NCBI GenBank assembly: GCA_009667805.1
Contig: CM019064.1
Span: forward strand, 112,194,328 to 112,258,327
DNA length: 64,000 nt
From: Leptobrachium leishanense
Lineage: Eukaryota > Chordata > Amphibia > Anura > Megophryidae
Direction of reading: 5' to 3'
Shown here: piece after piece, positions 1-10,149 of the stretch
Numbering within the stretch: position 1 is the first letter of the stretch
Layout of the letters: every line of letters starts with the position of its first letter
Notes under the pieces: model-generated
Told to the model about the DNA's origin: nothing
What the model saw: the letters and a program-made list of their open reading frames with translations, nothing else
The model's database searches: none
Made by a program: the position numbers and the translations under genes

Positions 1-1640
1 ACAGGGCCGGGAGGCCGGGGGCCGTGGAAGAGGCCACAGGGCCGGGAGGCCGGGGGCCGTGGAAGAGGCCACAGGGCCGGGAGGCCGGGGGCCGTGGAAG
101 AGGCCACGGGGCCGGGGGCCGTGGAAGAGGCCACGGGGCCGGGAGGCCGTGGAAGAGGCCACGGGGCCGGGAGGCCGTGGAAGAGGCCACGGGGCCGGGA
201 GGCCGTGGAAGAGGCCACGGGGCCGGGAGGCCGTGGAAGAGGCCACGGGGCCGGGAGGCCGTGGAAGAGGCCACGGGGCCGGGAGGCCGTGGAAGAGGCC
301 ACGGGGCCGGGAGGCCGTGGAAGAGGCCACGGGGCCGGGAGGCCGTGGAAGAGGCCACGGGGCCGGGAGGCCGTGGAAGAGGCCACGGGGCCGGGAGGCC
401 GTGGAAGAGGCCACGGGGCCGGGAGGCCGTGGAAGAGGCCACGGGGCCGGGAGGCCGTGGAAGAGGCCACGGGGCCGGGAGGCCGTGGAAGAGGCCACGG
501 GGCGGGAGGCCGTGGAAGAGGCCACGGGGCCGGGAGGCCGTGGAAGAGGCCACGGGGCCGGGAGGCCGTGGAAGAGGCCACGGGGCCGGGAGGCCGTGGA
601 AGAGGCCACGGGGCCGGGAGGCCGTGGAAGGGGCCGTGGAAGAGGCCACGAGGCCGGGGGCCGTGGAAGAGGCCACGGGGCCGGGGGGCCGTGGAAGGGG
701 CCGGGGGGCCGTGGAAGGGGCCGGGGGGCCGTGGAAGGGGCCGGGGGGCCGTGGAAGGGGCCACGGGGCCGTGGAAGAGGCCACGGGGCCGGGGGGCCGT
801 GGAAGAGGCCACGGGGCCGTGGAAGAGGCCACGGGGCCGTGGAAGAGGCCACGGGGGCCGTGGAAGGGGCCGGGGGGCCGTGGAAGAGGCCGTGGAAGAG
901 GCCACGGGGGCCGTGGAAGAGGCCGTGGAAGAGGCCACGGGGGCCGTGGAAGAGGCCGTGGAAGAGGCCACGGGGGCCGTGGAAGAGGCCACGGGGCCGG
1001 GAGGCCGTGGAAGAGGCCACGGGGCCGGGAGGCCGTGGAAGAGGCCACGGGGCGGGAGGCCGTGGAAGAGGCACGGGCCGGGGGGCCGTGGAAGAGGCCG
1101 GGGGGGCCGTGGAAGAGGCCGGGGGGCCGTGGAAGAGGCCGGGGGGCCGTGGAAGAGGCCACGGGGCCGTGGAAGAGGCCGGGGGGCCGTGGAAGAGGCC
1201 ACGGGGCCGGGGGGCCGTGGAAGAGGCCGGGGGGCCGTGGAAGAGGCCACGGGGGCCGTGGAAGGGGCCGGGGGCCGTGGAGGGCGCCGTGGAAGAGGCC
1301 ACGGGGGCCGTGGAAGGGGCCGGGGGGCCGTGGAAGGGGCCGGGGGGCCGTGGAAGAGGCCACGGGGTGGAAGATGCCACGGGGCCCGGGGGGGGCCGTG
1401 GAAGAGGCCACGGGGCCGGGGGGCCGTGGAAGAGGCCACGGGGCCGGGGGGGCCGTGGAAGAGGCCACGGGGGCCGGGGGGGCCGTGGAAGAGGCCACGG
1501 GGCCGGGGGGCCGTGGAAGAGGCCACGGGGCCGGGGGGGCCGTGGAAGAGGCCACGGGGCCGGGGGGGCCGTGGAAGAGGCCACGGGGCCGGGGGGCCGT
1601 GGAAGAGGCCACAGGGCCGGGAGGCCGGGGGCCAGGAGCC
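1..1640. repeat. GC-rich minisatellite, 28-bp unit
   Basis: Tandem array whose regular unit (about 120-620) is 28 bp, built from GGCCGTGGAAGAGGCC followed by ACGGGGCCGGGA. From about 620 the units become irregular (14-35 bp), with expanded G runs and short GGCCGTGGAAG variants. The unit contains no stop in any forward frame and 28 is not a multiple of 3, so all three forward frames stay open for over 500 codons. These ORFs are not taken as genes. The array starts before the window and ends in unique sequence near 1640. Confidence 0.95.
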
Positions 1641-1649
1641 TAGGTTACC

Positions 1650-2005
1650 GTCCTAGCGGCTCACACAGGGTGCTACCCAATGTCCCTTTATAAGAAGAAA
1701 AAAAAAAGGGGGGGGTGGACATTCCCAATGCACCATCAGATAAAACAGCAAGTCCCATATGTCGGCAAGGAAGTCTGCATGCTCACTCGGTAAAGGCACA
1801 AACAATTAACTAAGAGGGGGGGGAAGAATCAAAAACTTCAGCAGAGGAGCATATAACAAAAAACGTCCCCAAGAAGAGTCTTAAATGTGTATAGCCAAAG
1901 GACAGGGGGTATCAACGGGTAGGAGTTCCATAGGTGAAAAATAGTCGCAACCACATCAGCGTTCTGTAACTGCACCGAACAGGGATGAGGGAATAACAGG
2001 GAAAC
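1650..2005 (-). mobile_element. L1-like segment downstream of ORF1, truncated
   Basis: On the minus strand this follows the ORF1 stop and should be the inter-ORF region leading into ORF2. No reverse transcriptase or endonuclease is found. The element stops near a C-rich/T-rich stretch at about 1690-1720, next to the minisatellite. LINEs normally lose their 5' end, so a missing 3' half suggests later deletion, recombination with the array, or misassembly. Confidence 0.55.
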
Positions 2006-3037
2006 TCACCCGGGATCCATGGGGACGATTGGTCCCAGATCTTCCGGAGTCAGAAGAGTCAGAAACAGCGCCCAAGCATCCTCTGGGGAGGTAACAGAGT
2101 GGAGGTTATTATCATGAGTAATGTGAATGGATCCAGCTACTCCCCAGCGGTAGCGAATTCCTTCTGCCCGGAGGCGTGTCGTAACCTCACGAAAGCGGTG
2201 TCGAGCAGTGAGCGTAATGAAGGGTAAATCATGGAACAGGGTGAGTAGCGTCAAATCATACGAAAAGGGAGAACGCACTTCGGGCAAGGACATCAGACGC
2301 GTCTTTACAGTCACTTCCCTGGCCACCGCAAGAATATCCCTCGGAGCTCCTATCGGGCCTGTTGGAGCCTTGCGGAGGCGAACTGCCGATCCAAACACAG
2401 CAGGCGCTTCAGGTGGCAACTTAAGGAGGTGACGGGCAAGTCCATTCACAAAGTCCAATTCGGAAGCCGAGGGCTCCGTCTCCAGGACTACCCGAATATT
2501 ACGTCGACGGTGATGTGCTTCCACCGTTTCCAATGCTCTGGAAAGTAGGTCCACCTGGGTCTGAAGTGAGTCCACTCGGCTCACCACTGTCGTCTGCTCA
2601 GTCTCCACAACGTCCATTCTGGCCTGCACAGTCTCAACCGTGTTCCGCAGTTCAGCAAGCTCACTGTGTAATCCGTGCATGTCTTGTTTCCAAACTGCCC
2701 ATAACTCCTCGACCAAGTGGGGTACGTCATCCTTCGTGAAAGGTTTAGGTCCCGTCAGCTCCGCGGTCAATATACACGGAACCGGGGTAGCTCCATGTAC
2801 TGGAAAATCTGCTCCCCGTGAGGGAATCTCTACCCGCGTGTCCACTCTTAAATCTGTGGGCCTGGCTCGGTAACGTCCATCTCCTGCAGCTTCCTCCTCC
2901 TCTGAGCTAAAATCTCGTGGGGTAAACACCACGGCATCACTCACCCGAGTTTCATGGCCTCCCCCCAGCGAGGTCCGTATATCCCGCTGTCTGGGGCTCC
3001 CAGCGGAGAGCGTCTTCCGAAAAGACTTCTTCCCCAT
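2006..3037 (-). CDS. L1/Tx1-type LINE ORF1 protein (343 aa)
   Basis: Intact minus-strand ORF for a non-LTR retrotransposon ORF1p, the RNA-binding chaperone of the L1 ribonucleoprotein. From the chosen Met (sequence MGKKSF), it has a charged N-terminal part with an acidic run near residue 45, a leucine-rich heptad coiled coil at about 115-175, an RRM-like block starting at RRRNIRVV (about 177), and a C-terminal domain with the family feature of an I-R-Y-R-W-G motif near the end. The reading frame is open for 70 codons upstream, but that stretch looks like 5' UTR, so the internal Met at 3037 is preferred. ORF2 is absent, so the copy cannot mobilise itself. Family assignment (Transposase_22 type) is from motif and architecture only. 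Confidence 0.85.
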   Translation of the reverse strand: MGKKSFRKTLSAGSPRQRDIRTSLGGGHETRVSDAVVFTPRDFSSEEEEAAGDGRYRARPTDLRVDTRVEIPSRGADFPVHGATPVPCILTAELTGPKPFTKDDVPHLVEELWAVWKQDMHGLHSELAELRNTVETVQARMDVVETEQTTVVSRVDSLQTQVDLLSRALETVEAHHRRRNIRVVLETEPSASELDFVNGLARHLLKLPPEAPAVFGSAVRLRKAPTGPIGAPRDILAVAREVTVKTRLMSLPEVRSPFSYDLTLLTLFHDLPFITLTARHRFREVTTRLRAEGIRYRWGVAGSIHITHDNNLHSVTSPEDAWALFLTLLTPEDLGPIVPMDPG

Positions 3038-3340
3038 CTTTGTCCTAGAGTCAGCGGCAGTGAGATGGATCTTGGCTCTCAAGATGGCTGCCGCGGTTAG
3101 GTCACCGGTCAGCAACGGGTCAGAAAGCGGCACAAATGGGGCACGTGAATTGTTAGTGGTCGCTGCGGACAAATTTCCAAGTGTCCAGCAACCTCTGGGG
3201 GCTTCAAGAATCCGTAGGGCCGGTGGTGGTCGCTTTAAAATCAGCAAGGTTCAAAGGTAGCTCACGGAGCTCGTCGAAGATGCGACCATCCACCACGCTG
3301 CGTAGCTCCTCCCCCCCCCCAAATTTTTTACCTACTCCGT
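3038..3340 (-). mobile_element. probable 5' UTR of the L1-like element
   Basis: GC-rich sequence directly upstream (minus strand) of the ORF1 start, ending at a C-run near 3310-3320. It carries an upstream open frame continuous with ORF1 but no recognisable domain. The boundary is approximate. Confidence 0.5.
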
Positions 3341-3344
3341 TTCT

Positions 3345-3660
3345 AATTTTTTTTAACAAGCGCACCCCATAGAAAATATAACCGCATGATAAAATGTGAA
3401 AAAAAACACTTTACACAATGTAGATGGTTGAAAATTTAATTTTTACTGCATTTTTTGTTATAATATTCAGGCAGGACATGATGTATACATATAATAATGA
3501 TATATTATGAATCTGCGGAGTCTGCCGGAAAGAACGATATATAATATGTCTGGGTTGTATAATAAAACGTGGCTTCAAATCACATTTAAACATGATGAGC
3601 GAAACCAGTAAAAATTAGCTCAGCACAGAGGTGGGAAATGGCTCAGCAGCGAAAGGAACG
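3345..3660 (-). repeat. AT-rich MITE, 'CCCTTTCGCTGCTGAG' family, copy 1
   Basis: Inverted copy of a repeat that also occurs at 39429-39775, with partial copies at about 35655, 38675 and 51090. Shared blocks include the terminal GCTGCTGAG stretch, TTTAAACGCG-like sequence, and a TATATCATTAT-like core. Where the outer end is clear (39429) it abuts TTAA, which suggests a piggyBac-type MITE. Confidence 0.65.
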
Positions 3661-4036
3661 CAAAAAAAAAAATCGAAAGCTCCCCTTCCACCTTTTTTCT
3701 TGTGAAATTTGCTTGGTGTTTGTAAAACAACTCTGTCAATAACACGAACAGGTCTAGTAGCTATTCCGGCAGAGGCGCAAACCTGGCTAGGGGCTCAGCT
3801 GTTATGGCTATATACTGTCAGTTAAGAATGAATGCTGCCTTTACTTTATATAGGAAGTGTTAAATTGCCAGCATCTGGATAATAACCATTGTGGGTCCTC
3901 AATCGCTTCTCAAGCTGGTATTCACAAAATAATGGTTTTAAGTGTTTTTTTAAAAAAAAATATTGAAATTAACTCTTGTGTATGATTTTGTACGTCATTC
4001 ATTCTTTTTTTTTTTTCCCGCCCCTCTGCATTTTAG
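3661..4036. other. intergenic or intron upstream of GPR161 exon 1
   Basis: AT-rich, no gene. It ends in a polypyrimidine tract plus TTTTAG at 4031-4036, a good splice acceptor. The first coding exon is therefore probably preceded by a non-coding 5' UTR exon that I could not locate. Confidence 0.5.
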
Positions 4037-4077
4037 GTCCCTAGCATGTTTCAAATCGACTACCATTGCGACTTACA
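4037..4077 (+). other. GPR161: GPR161 5' UTR part of first coding exon
   Basis: Short leader between the acceptor AG (4035-4036) and the ATG at 4078. An upstream ATG at 4046 is in another frame. The frame also runs back to a TTG at 4066, but the first in-frame ATG is at 4078. Confidence 0.6.
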
Positions 4078-4442
4078 ATGGGCATCAACACGTCCGAAGA
4101 TGCGAGTGGATTCAAATCTGGCGCCGCAGTTGAAAATGGAGCAACTATGGTTGCAGAATCTATTGCAATAATTATTATCGATATTTTAATATGCCTGGGA
4201 AACCTTGTTATCGTGATCACCCTGTACAAGAAGTCTTACCTCCTGTCCCTCAGCAATAAGTTTGTGTTTAGTTTGACGCTGTCAAACCTCCTTATGTCCA
4301 TGTTTGTTCTTCCCTTTGTTGTTGTCAGCTCAATACTCAGGGAATGGATCTTTGGAGTTGTTTGGTGCAATTTTTCTGCACTGCTCTACATGCTGATCAG
4401 TTCAGCCAGCATGCTTACTCTAGGAATAATTGCAATCGATCG
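4078..4442 (+). CDS. GPR161: GPR161 coding exon 1 (residues 1-122)
   Basis: Encodes the N-terminus and TM1-TM3 of GPR161, a rhodopsin-family orphan receptor of the primary cilium that raises cAMP/PKA and restrains Hedgehog signalling. Visible: an N-glycosylation sequon at N4-T5-S6, TM1 around residues 27-50 ending [10 protein letters not shown]2 with the sequence [10 protein letters not shown], the conserved extracellular Cys in VVWCNF before TM3, and the Asp and first two bases of Arg of the DRY motif at the exon end. The Arg codon CG|G is split by the intron. Donor GTAAGT follows at 4443. The start is the ATG at 4078 (MGINTS). The protein differs from the mammalian N-terminus mainly in the first 20 or so residues, as expected for this extracellular segment. 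Confidence 0.97.
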
Positions 4443-4694
4443 GTAAGTTTTACTTGCATATTCTGGGACACACATAATGTGCTGTGGGAAAATTGATATT
4501 TTGGAGTGTCAGTTGTTCTGAAATTGGCCAAAAGGTATTGGAAATAGCAAGTACGTCTTGATTCCTATCCACATTTAGGTAGAAAGTGGAAACCTGTCAC
4601 CCAGCAGGTGCAGTTCATGGTCGATAATGGTCCTCTTTGCTGGATTTTGTGTTGCATATTCACTTACTAGACAATGTAAAGCAATATTCTAAAT

Positions 4695-4905
4695 CCGGGA
4701 TCTCAAACTCTGGCTCCCCAGATGTTTTAAATACAACTCCCTTGATTCTCTGGCCATTTAGTGCATTGAATTAATTCTGGGAGATGTAGGCATCAACATC
4801 TGGGGGCTGTGAGTTTGACAGCCCTGATCTAGAGCGTTCAGATAATTCTGGGAATTATTGGACATCAGCATGTAGGGAGCCAGAGTTTGACATCCCAATT
4901 TAAAC
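4695..4905. repeat. short MITE plus related fragment
   Basis: Terminal inverted sequences CTCAAACTCTGGCTCCCCAG and its imperfect complement near 4800-4826 bound a roughly 130-bp element. A second half-copy with the same right end lies at about 4833-4905. Related sequence with 'ACAACTCCCATGATTCT' recurs at about 27800 and 61640. Confidence 0.6.
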
Positions 4906-5456
4906 ACTTAAGGGCAGGCAGGTGTTCCCTGTCAGTGGTGGGTTAACGCTTGTGAGGTGTACCTGTACCGCTGATTTTGGCCTGCCCCGCAGTTGACGCT
5001 CGTCATTGGCTGCAGGGGGACGGCCTCTCTCTGCAGCCAATGGCGCGGCAGGCTGAAGGCAGGGGCCTAGGCGGCATATTGAAGACAGCGAGTGTACCAG
5101 TACGCCCTGCGTCTTCTAAGCCCACCTGCTGTGAGGAATGCATAGTGTCCCGCGGTGGGAAATGGTTAAATATTAACCCCTCCCACCTTTTTGTTTACAT
5201 TATGCTTCTAAATTCCCCATTACTGCAGGAACCTTCCACTATAATCTTCTGTTTTGACAGCACTGCATCTTCGTAATGCAGATGGGCAATGGATTCTCAC
5301 TTGAGTCCAGCCATTCTGATGCCTCCCTGATGCAAATGATTTGAGAGGCATTGGCCACAGCAGCAGTGCACTTGATGTGTGGACTCCTTGAAGGCACCAA
5401 TGTGAACTGATTGACACCTGGTTGGGGGTGGGGGGCTAAATTAAGTGGGCTAGACT

Positions 5457-5637
5457 GCAGTGGTTCCCAACTGCGGTCCTCAAGTACCCATAACAGATTG
5501 GGTTTTCCAGATATCGGAAGCACAGGTGATATAATTTGCTGCTCACGGATTGCAGGATCCAGTCTGCATTTCTTCAAGGTAATCCTTAAAACCTGACCTA
5601 TTAGGGGTACTTGAGGACAGCAGTTGGGAACCACAGT
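5457..5637. mobile_element. hAT-type MITE, family A copy 1
   Basis: Inverted termini (CAGTGGTTCCCAACTG and CAGTTGGGAACCACAG) flanked by an 8-bp direct duplication with one mismatch, GCTAGACT at 5449-5456 and GCTAGAGT at 5638-5645. The same family recurs at 31780-35636 and 57932-58877. Confidence 0.85.
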
Positions 5638-5988
5638 GCTAGAGTATCCTTTTAAGAAATGTTGAAGAAAATAAACTTTAAAAAAATTGTAGAAAACTTA
5701 ATGTTTATTGTAGTGGAAAAAAATGTAAGTATAATTTACAAATTAATCTTAAAATATATTTGTTTCAAATTGCTAATTTTATATATAAAAATATAAGTCA
5801 TGTTTTACAAAATGGACTGTCATTTATTTTTTATTTTTATACAATTTACTAATTTTTAAAAATAGAAGCTAAAAAAAACCTGAGCCCTAAACCTCAGTTT
5901 GTTTACTAATGATCAAGGCTCTAGCAATATGGTCTGTAACAATTGTTTTCTTCTGATGACAATCTATTGTTTTTCCATTGTTTTGTAG

Positions 5989-6707
5989 GTACTATGCTGT
6001 TCTTTATCCAATGGTTTATCCTATGAAGATAACTGGGAACAGAGCCGTTTTAGCCATAGCATATGTGTGGCTGCATTCTCTCATAGGATGCATACCACCT
6101 CTTTTTGGATGGTCTTCGTTAGAGTTTGACCACTTCAAATGGATGTGTGTGGCCGCTTGGCATAAGGAAGCAGGATATACAGCATTTTGGCAAGTATGGT
6201 GTGCCTTATTGCCTTTCTTGACTATGATGATCTGCTACGGTTTCATATTCCGTGTGGCTAGGATCAAAGCACGAAAAATTCACTGCGGAACCGTTATAAT
6301 TGTCCAGGATGTCGTTCAGAAGAATGGCAGAAAAAATTCCAGCACTTCTACATCATCTTCTGGAAGCAAGAGAAATGCCTTTTCCAGTATTGTTTATTCA
6401 GCCAACCAGTGTAAAGCCTTCATAACTATATTGGTTGTTATTGGTGCTTTCGTCCTTACGTGGGGACCTTACATGATTGTTATAAGTACTGAGGCCTTAT
6501 GGGGCAAGAACAGTGTTTCTCCAATGCTGGAGACGTTAGCTACCTGGCTGTCGTTTACAAGTGCCATTTGTCACCCACTCATTTATGGACTGTGGAATAA
6601 AACTGTACGTAAAGAACTCCTAAGCATGTGCTTTGGAAACAGGTACCGAGATCCTTTTCATCAACCTAGGACATCAAGAATGTTTAGCATTTCCAACAGG
6701 ATAACAG
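5989..6707 (+). CDS. GPR161: GPR161 coding exon 2 (residues 122-362)
   Basis: Encodes TM4-TM7 and the proximal tail. Visible in order: completion of DRY (R-Y-Y-A-V-L-Y), TM4, the extracellular-loop-2 Cys in WMCVAAW, which would pair with the Cys before TM3, TM5, then intracellular loop 3 with the basic stretch [13 protein letters not shown] (the segment needed for ciliary localisation in the mouse protein) and a Ser/Thr-rich, potentially phosphorylated run, TM6 with the WGPY motif, and TM7 ending [17 protein letters not shown] in the position of NPxxY-helix 8. The exon starts with the third base of R122 and ends with the first base of D362. Acceptor TTTTGTAG, donor GTAATG. Conservation with the mammalian receptor is very high across the membrane core. 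Confidence 0.98.
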
Positions 6708-7126
6708 GTAATGTTGACCAGAAGCACAAAAATCTCTTTTGATGGCTTAACCAAAAATCTATTTCTCTGATGATCGTTCAGTTACTTTTTGAACACCTCA
6801 ACTATTTACAATACTCAATGTTTGTGTGTTTGAGCTTGTTTATCAATAAATCCCATCTATCAGATGGTGAATTCCAGGAGAATGACTGGAGAATTGAATA
6901 TTCTAAGTCAAAATGGCCAAACCAGAAAAAATTCTCCCATTTATCTCACTTTCCAAATCAGCTATCTGGTCTAAGATTGTTCTCTTCTCCTGAGTTTCAC
7001 CTTTTAGTGAAGACCTGTTAGTGTCATTGGAAATGAAGCAGGACATAGTGGCTTTTTTTTTTTCTTTTCTGATTGCATGTTAAATCGGGAAATTCACGAA
7101 TTGTTGTCAAGATAGATAAGATAGAG

Positions 7127-7128
<2 letters not shown>

Positions 7129-7160
<32 letters not shown>
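7129..7160. repeat. (AT)n microsatellite
   Basis: Uninterrupted alternating AT/TA run of roughly 30 bases. Confidence 0.9.
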
Positions 7161-7162
<2 letters not shown>

Positions 7163-7184
7163 CTCTATCACGAGTATAGCCGTA

Positions 7185-7465
7185 CGTGTAGTGATACCTT
7201 TTTTTTTTATTGGACTAACATTACATTTAAAAGACACGCTTTCGAGAGAACTCCTCTCTTCCTCAGGTCTGGATGCTTACTGATCAGTTCCTAGAATTGA
7301 ACATTAGGACATTATACCCCCACCCATGTGACCCTTAATGTCCTAATGTTCAATTCTAGGAACTGATCAGTAAGCATCCAGACCTGAGGAAGCGAGGAAT
7401 ACTCTCGCAAGCTTGTCTTTAAAATGTAACGTTAGTCCAATAAAGGTATCACTACATACTGCTAT
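7185..7465. repeat. long foldback repeat
   Basis: Two arms of about 125 bp in opposite orientation, separated by about 20 bp. The left arm reads CTCAGGTCTGGATGCTTACT onward, and the right arm ends with the complement. Outer parts share TAGTGATACCT / AGGTATCACTA and the CTTTCGAGAGAA-type block. This looks like two head-to-head copies of one short interspersed repeat. Confidence 0.85.
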
Positions 7466-8218
7466 ACTAATGTTTTTGGCATCTGGACGAACACGGCCTA
7501 TCACACATTCGTGTTTTTGATAGAAATTAACTGTATATGGTGGGGGGAGAAAATCATTCTGCAAATTCTAAACTCCCTTTTGAAGATAGACATTCTTCAT
7601 GTCATGTAGGCAACAGGTGCATGGCAAAATTGACTTCTCTAAAGGGACTTTCCAATGGGTTTCTATTCTAAATTAATTCAGCATGCTAAAACAAACAGTT
7701 CCTAATTTACCACTGGTTACATCCTACTTCTCCAGAGTAATATTTACATGTGCAGTTATACTCCTTGACACATGATATTGCGTGATTGGTGTTTTTATGC
7801 TCTTTTTTTATAGGATGCATAATTGTCCAGAAGAATTTGGAAATTTGTCTGAGTATATTTGAACTGTTAAGTTTTTCGTATCTTTCATTCTGTGTGGGTA
7901 TAAGGGCACGTTGTGTGGTTTCTTTCCTCCATATTGCACTCCCAGACACTGTATGGTATTTGACAACTGAGCGGGTGGAGGATACAGCCATATTGGTGAG
8001 CTGCATATGGCCTTTACTATCTGTATATTTTCTAGCTCCTTCACACTGTGAACCCACAAAGGTTTACAGTTCTGTTGTAGAACCTTTAGTTTAAATGGTG
8101 CTGCTAAAGCTTCCAAGTTGTATTTTTTTCCAACTAGATTAAGCCAGGGCTTGACAAATTTGCTTTGAATCTAGGAGCCAGCTGCAAAAGTTAGGAGCCA
8201 GGTTTTTCTTCAGACCTA

Positions 8219-8534
8219 GGGCTATGTCAGACGAAGGCACTAGGTACTTCCGTACTGACGTGACTACTGGCGTCCATCGCAGCGTTGTGACGCTGCAACG
8301 AAGCCGTCACACGCTTGAACGCACGCACAAAATGTGCACGCAACAAGTGTCCGCACACAAAGCCTCTCCCGTCAAAACGCTAGACGTGCACTGATGGGGT
8401 GATCCTCTATAGGAGGATCGAGCTTTGCTGCACTGTCTGCACTCAGCAATGTGACCATATGGGTGACGAGTGGAAAAACATCCACTATCACGGACGTTCC
8501 TTCCACTTTGAAGTGCGCTTGTCTGACCCCGGCC
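8219..8534. mobile_element. PIF/Harbinger-type MITE, family B copy 1
   Basis: Ends GGCTATGTCAGACG and the near-complement in CTTGTCTGACCCCGGCC, flanked by CTA/TAA trinucleotides. GC-rich, CpG-rich interior with internal palindromes. Related copy at 31247-31548. Confidence 0.65.
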
Positions 8535-9077
8535 TAACAAACCTTAACAACTAAAGACACACAATGCCATTATTTTTAAGGCAGAGTACCAGTACAGTTA
8601 TTTAAAGTCATGTGACTCTTTCCAACAAATAATTTAGGATTTTGCTGAAAGCCTGTCCAATTTATCATAATATTGAAATGTATGGCCTGACACACAAACA
8701 CGCACCCTGACGCACATGCACCCTGACACATATCTCTGTCTTGTCCGCAATCTCTCGCAACCCAGGGATGTGGAACTTTTTTAAAATCTAGTTGTCAGAC
8801 AGTAGTAGTAGTAGTATTCCATACAGTGTAAAAACTGCCTGGATCAGGGCTTGTGCGTTTTGTACTGTTTGCATACTGTGCTTACATTAGTCATAGTCCC
8901 TGAGCTGGCCATTATATACTGTGTATACCACACAGCTGATCCAAACACAGTATATACACTGTATATAACACACAGTGAATGTTATAGGCAGTGTACATAC
9001 TGCTGGGTGAGCTGTGTGCATTCTCCCTCTTATCTGGGGACTTAACTTTTAAAGGACTTTTTTTAAAAAAAAAAAAA

Positions 9078-9470
9078 TTAGCTGGCCGGTGTGTCGGATC
9101 TAGTTCCTTGTCAAGCTGTTCCAAGCAGCCATTTCTCACCCATTTGACACTCCAGTTTTTGGGGTTTGTATTTCTTGCGGAGACGTTTTGTATGAAAAAA
9201 TTATTTTACACTGAATAACGGTTAATGTAAAAAAATATATTTAAGAATTATTTGGTCTAATTATTTAGGTGTAAGGACTTTTTTTTATTTAAATATATAT
9301 ACACCAGTTTAAAAGGTCGTTTTTGTTTAAGCCTATTTAATGTTATGCCGTATTAATTAAGATACTTTGTTTTTGCACTGTAAAACTGTATATAATTTGT
9401 ACAAAACCCTCACACAGGCTGGTTGGAACAGCTCTCGACAAGGAACCAGATCCAATACAACACCGGGCCG
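9078..9470. repeat. inverted-repeat element
   Basis: About 50 bp around 9078-9130 (GGATCTAGTTCCTTGTC...) recurs as an imperfect complement at about 9416-9470 (...GACAAGGAACCAGATCC). The interior is AT-rich. This is a foldback or MITE-like structure with no coding capacity. Confidence 0.65.
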
Positions 9471-9916
9471 TGTGATGCTGCGGGACAGGCAGGCTCTGGG
9501 ACAAACACAGCGTGCACGGAGTTGAGCTCCCCCCCCTTTCACTCAGCAGTGGAGAGAAGGAGGGTGTGTGTGTGTCTGCCTGTCACAGGGGTCTGATTTA
9601 TAACCCCAGACAGACGTGTTGACTGGCCCGGCAGGAAAGTGTCAACGCTGCGGCTGCCGATACAAATGTGCACACAACTTTCCAGATCGGACAAAACCTT
9701 GAAAAAGGCTGCTTGTCCGGCAGGTGGAGGACCTAGCGAGCGTGCCTGGCAGGCGGGGGCGTTTATGTATCCAAACCTGGGAGCCAAGACAACATTTCTT
9801 GTCGCCATGGTGCCCGGGTTTGTCGAGCTCTGAATTAAGCCACTTTGAGGTTTGCCTGCAGTGCACATTTTATTGCTAATTGATTTTTATTTTATTTTTT
9901 GCGCCTTCCCCCTCAG

Positions 9917-10021
9917 ATCTTGGATTACCACCTCACCTCACGACTCTTATGACAGCTGGCAAGGATTCTGACCACCAAAGCACTACAACAAATAATGGCT
10001 TCAGCTACTCGAATGATTCTG
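9917..10021 (+). CDS. GPR161: GPR161 coding exon 3 (residues 362-397)
   Basis: Encodes part of the cytoplasmic tail, starting DLGLPPHLTTLM and ending FSYSNDSG. It matches the order of the mammalian tail directly after the ISNRIT segment. Phase: the first two bases complete D362 and the last base begins G397. Acceptor CCCTCAG, donor GTACGT. Reading past exon 2 without this splice would stop at 6740, so the exon is needed for the full-length tail. Confidence 0.95.
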
Positions 10022-10149
10022 GTACGTTTTGGTGTTCAGTTGTTGTCCATGTGTATTACTATTATTATATGTATAGAGGTATACACTGGAGAAAATATCA
10101 ATGTAATATTTTGATGACCCTCACATTTGCAGCTTTTGGATTTTGCAAA

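Larger units (their letters stand above)
4443..5988 (+). other. GPR161: GPR161 intron 1
   Basis: 1546-bp intron, donor GTAAGT, acceptor TTTTGTAG. It holds a MITE pair near 4690-4910, a short GC-rich foldback near 4970-5070 built around CATTGGCTGCAG and its complement, a hAT MITE at 5457-5637, and AT-rich sequence. No other gene is seen. Confidence 0.9.
6708..9916 (+). other. GPR161: GPR161 intron 2
   Basis: 3.2-kb intron. Contents seen: an (AT)n microsatellite near 7129-7160, a long inverted repeat at about 7185-7465, a Harbinger MITE at 8219-8534, a second inverted repeat at about 9078-9470, and AT-rich sequence. Donor GTAATG, acceptor CCCTCAG. Confidence 0.9.

Noticed and set aside
24..1693. 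Three overlapping 520-544 aa ORFs, Gly/Arg-rich
   Set aside because: They are the three frames of a 28-bp tandem unit without stop codons. No codon bias or domain, and all frames are equally open.
4046..4080. GPR161 start at the ATG at 4046 or TTG at 4066
   Set aside because: 4046 is out of frame with the receptor, and TTG is an unlikely start with an ATG four codons later.
6708..6742. GPR161 ending at the in-frame stop after exon 2
   Set aside because: A consensus donor lies at 6708, and the next three exons continue the known tail in correct phase. The read-through form would lack the PKA site and anchoring helix.
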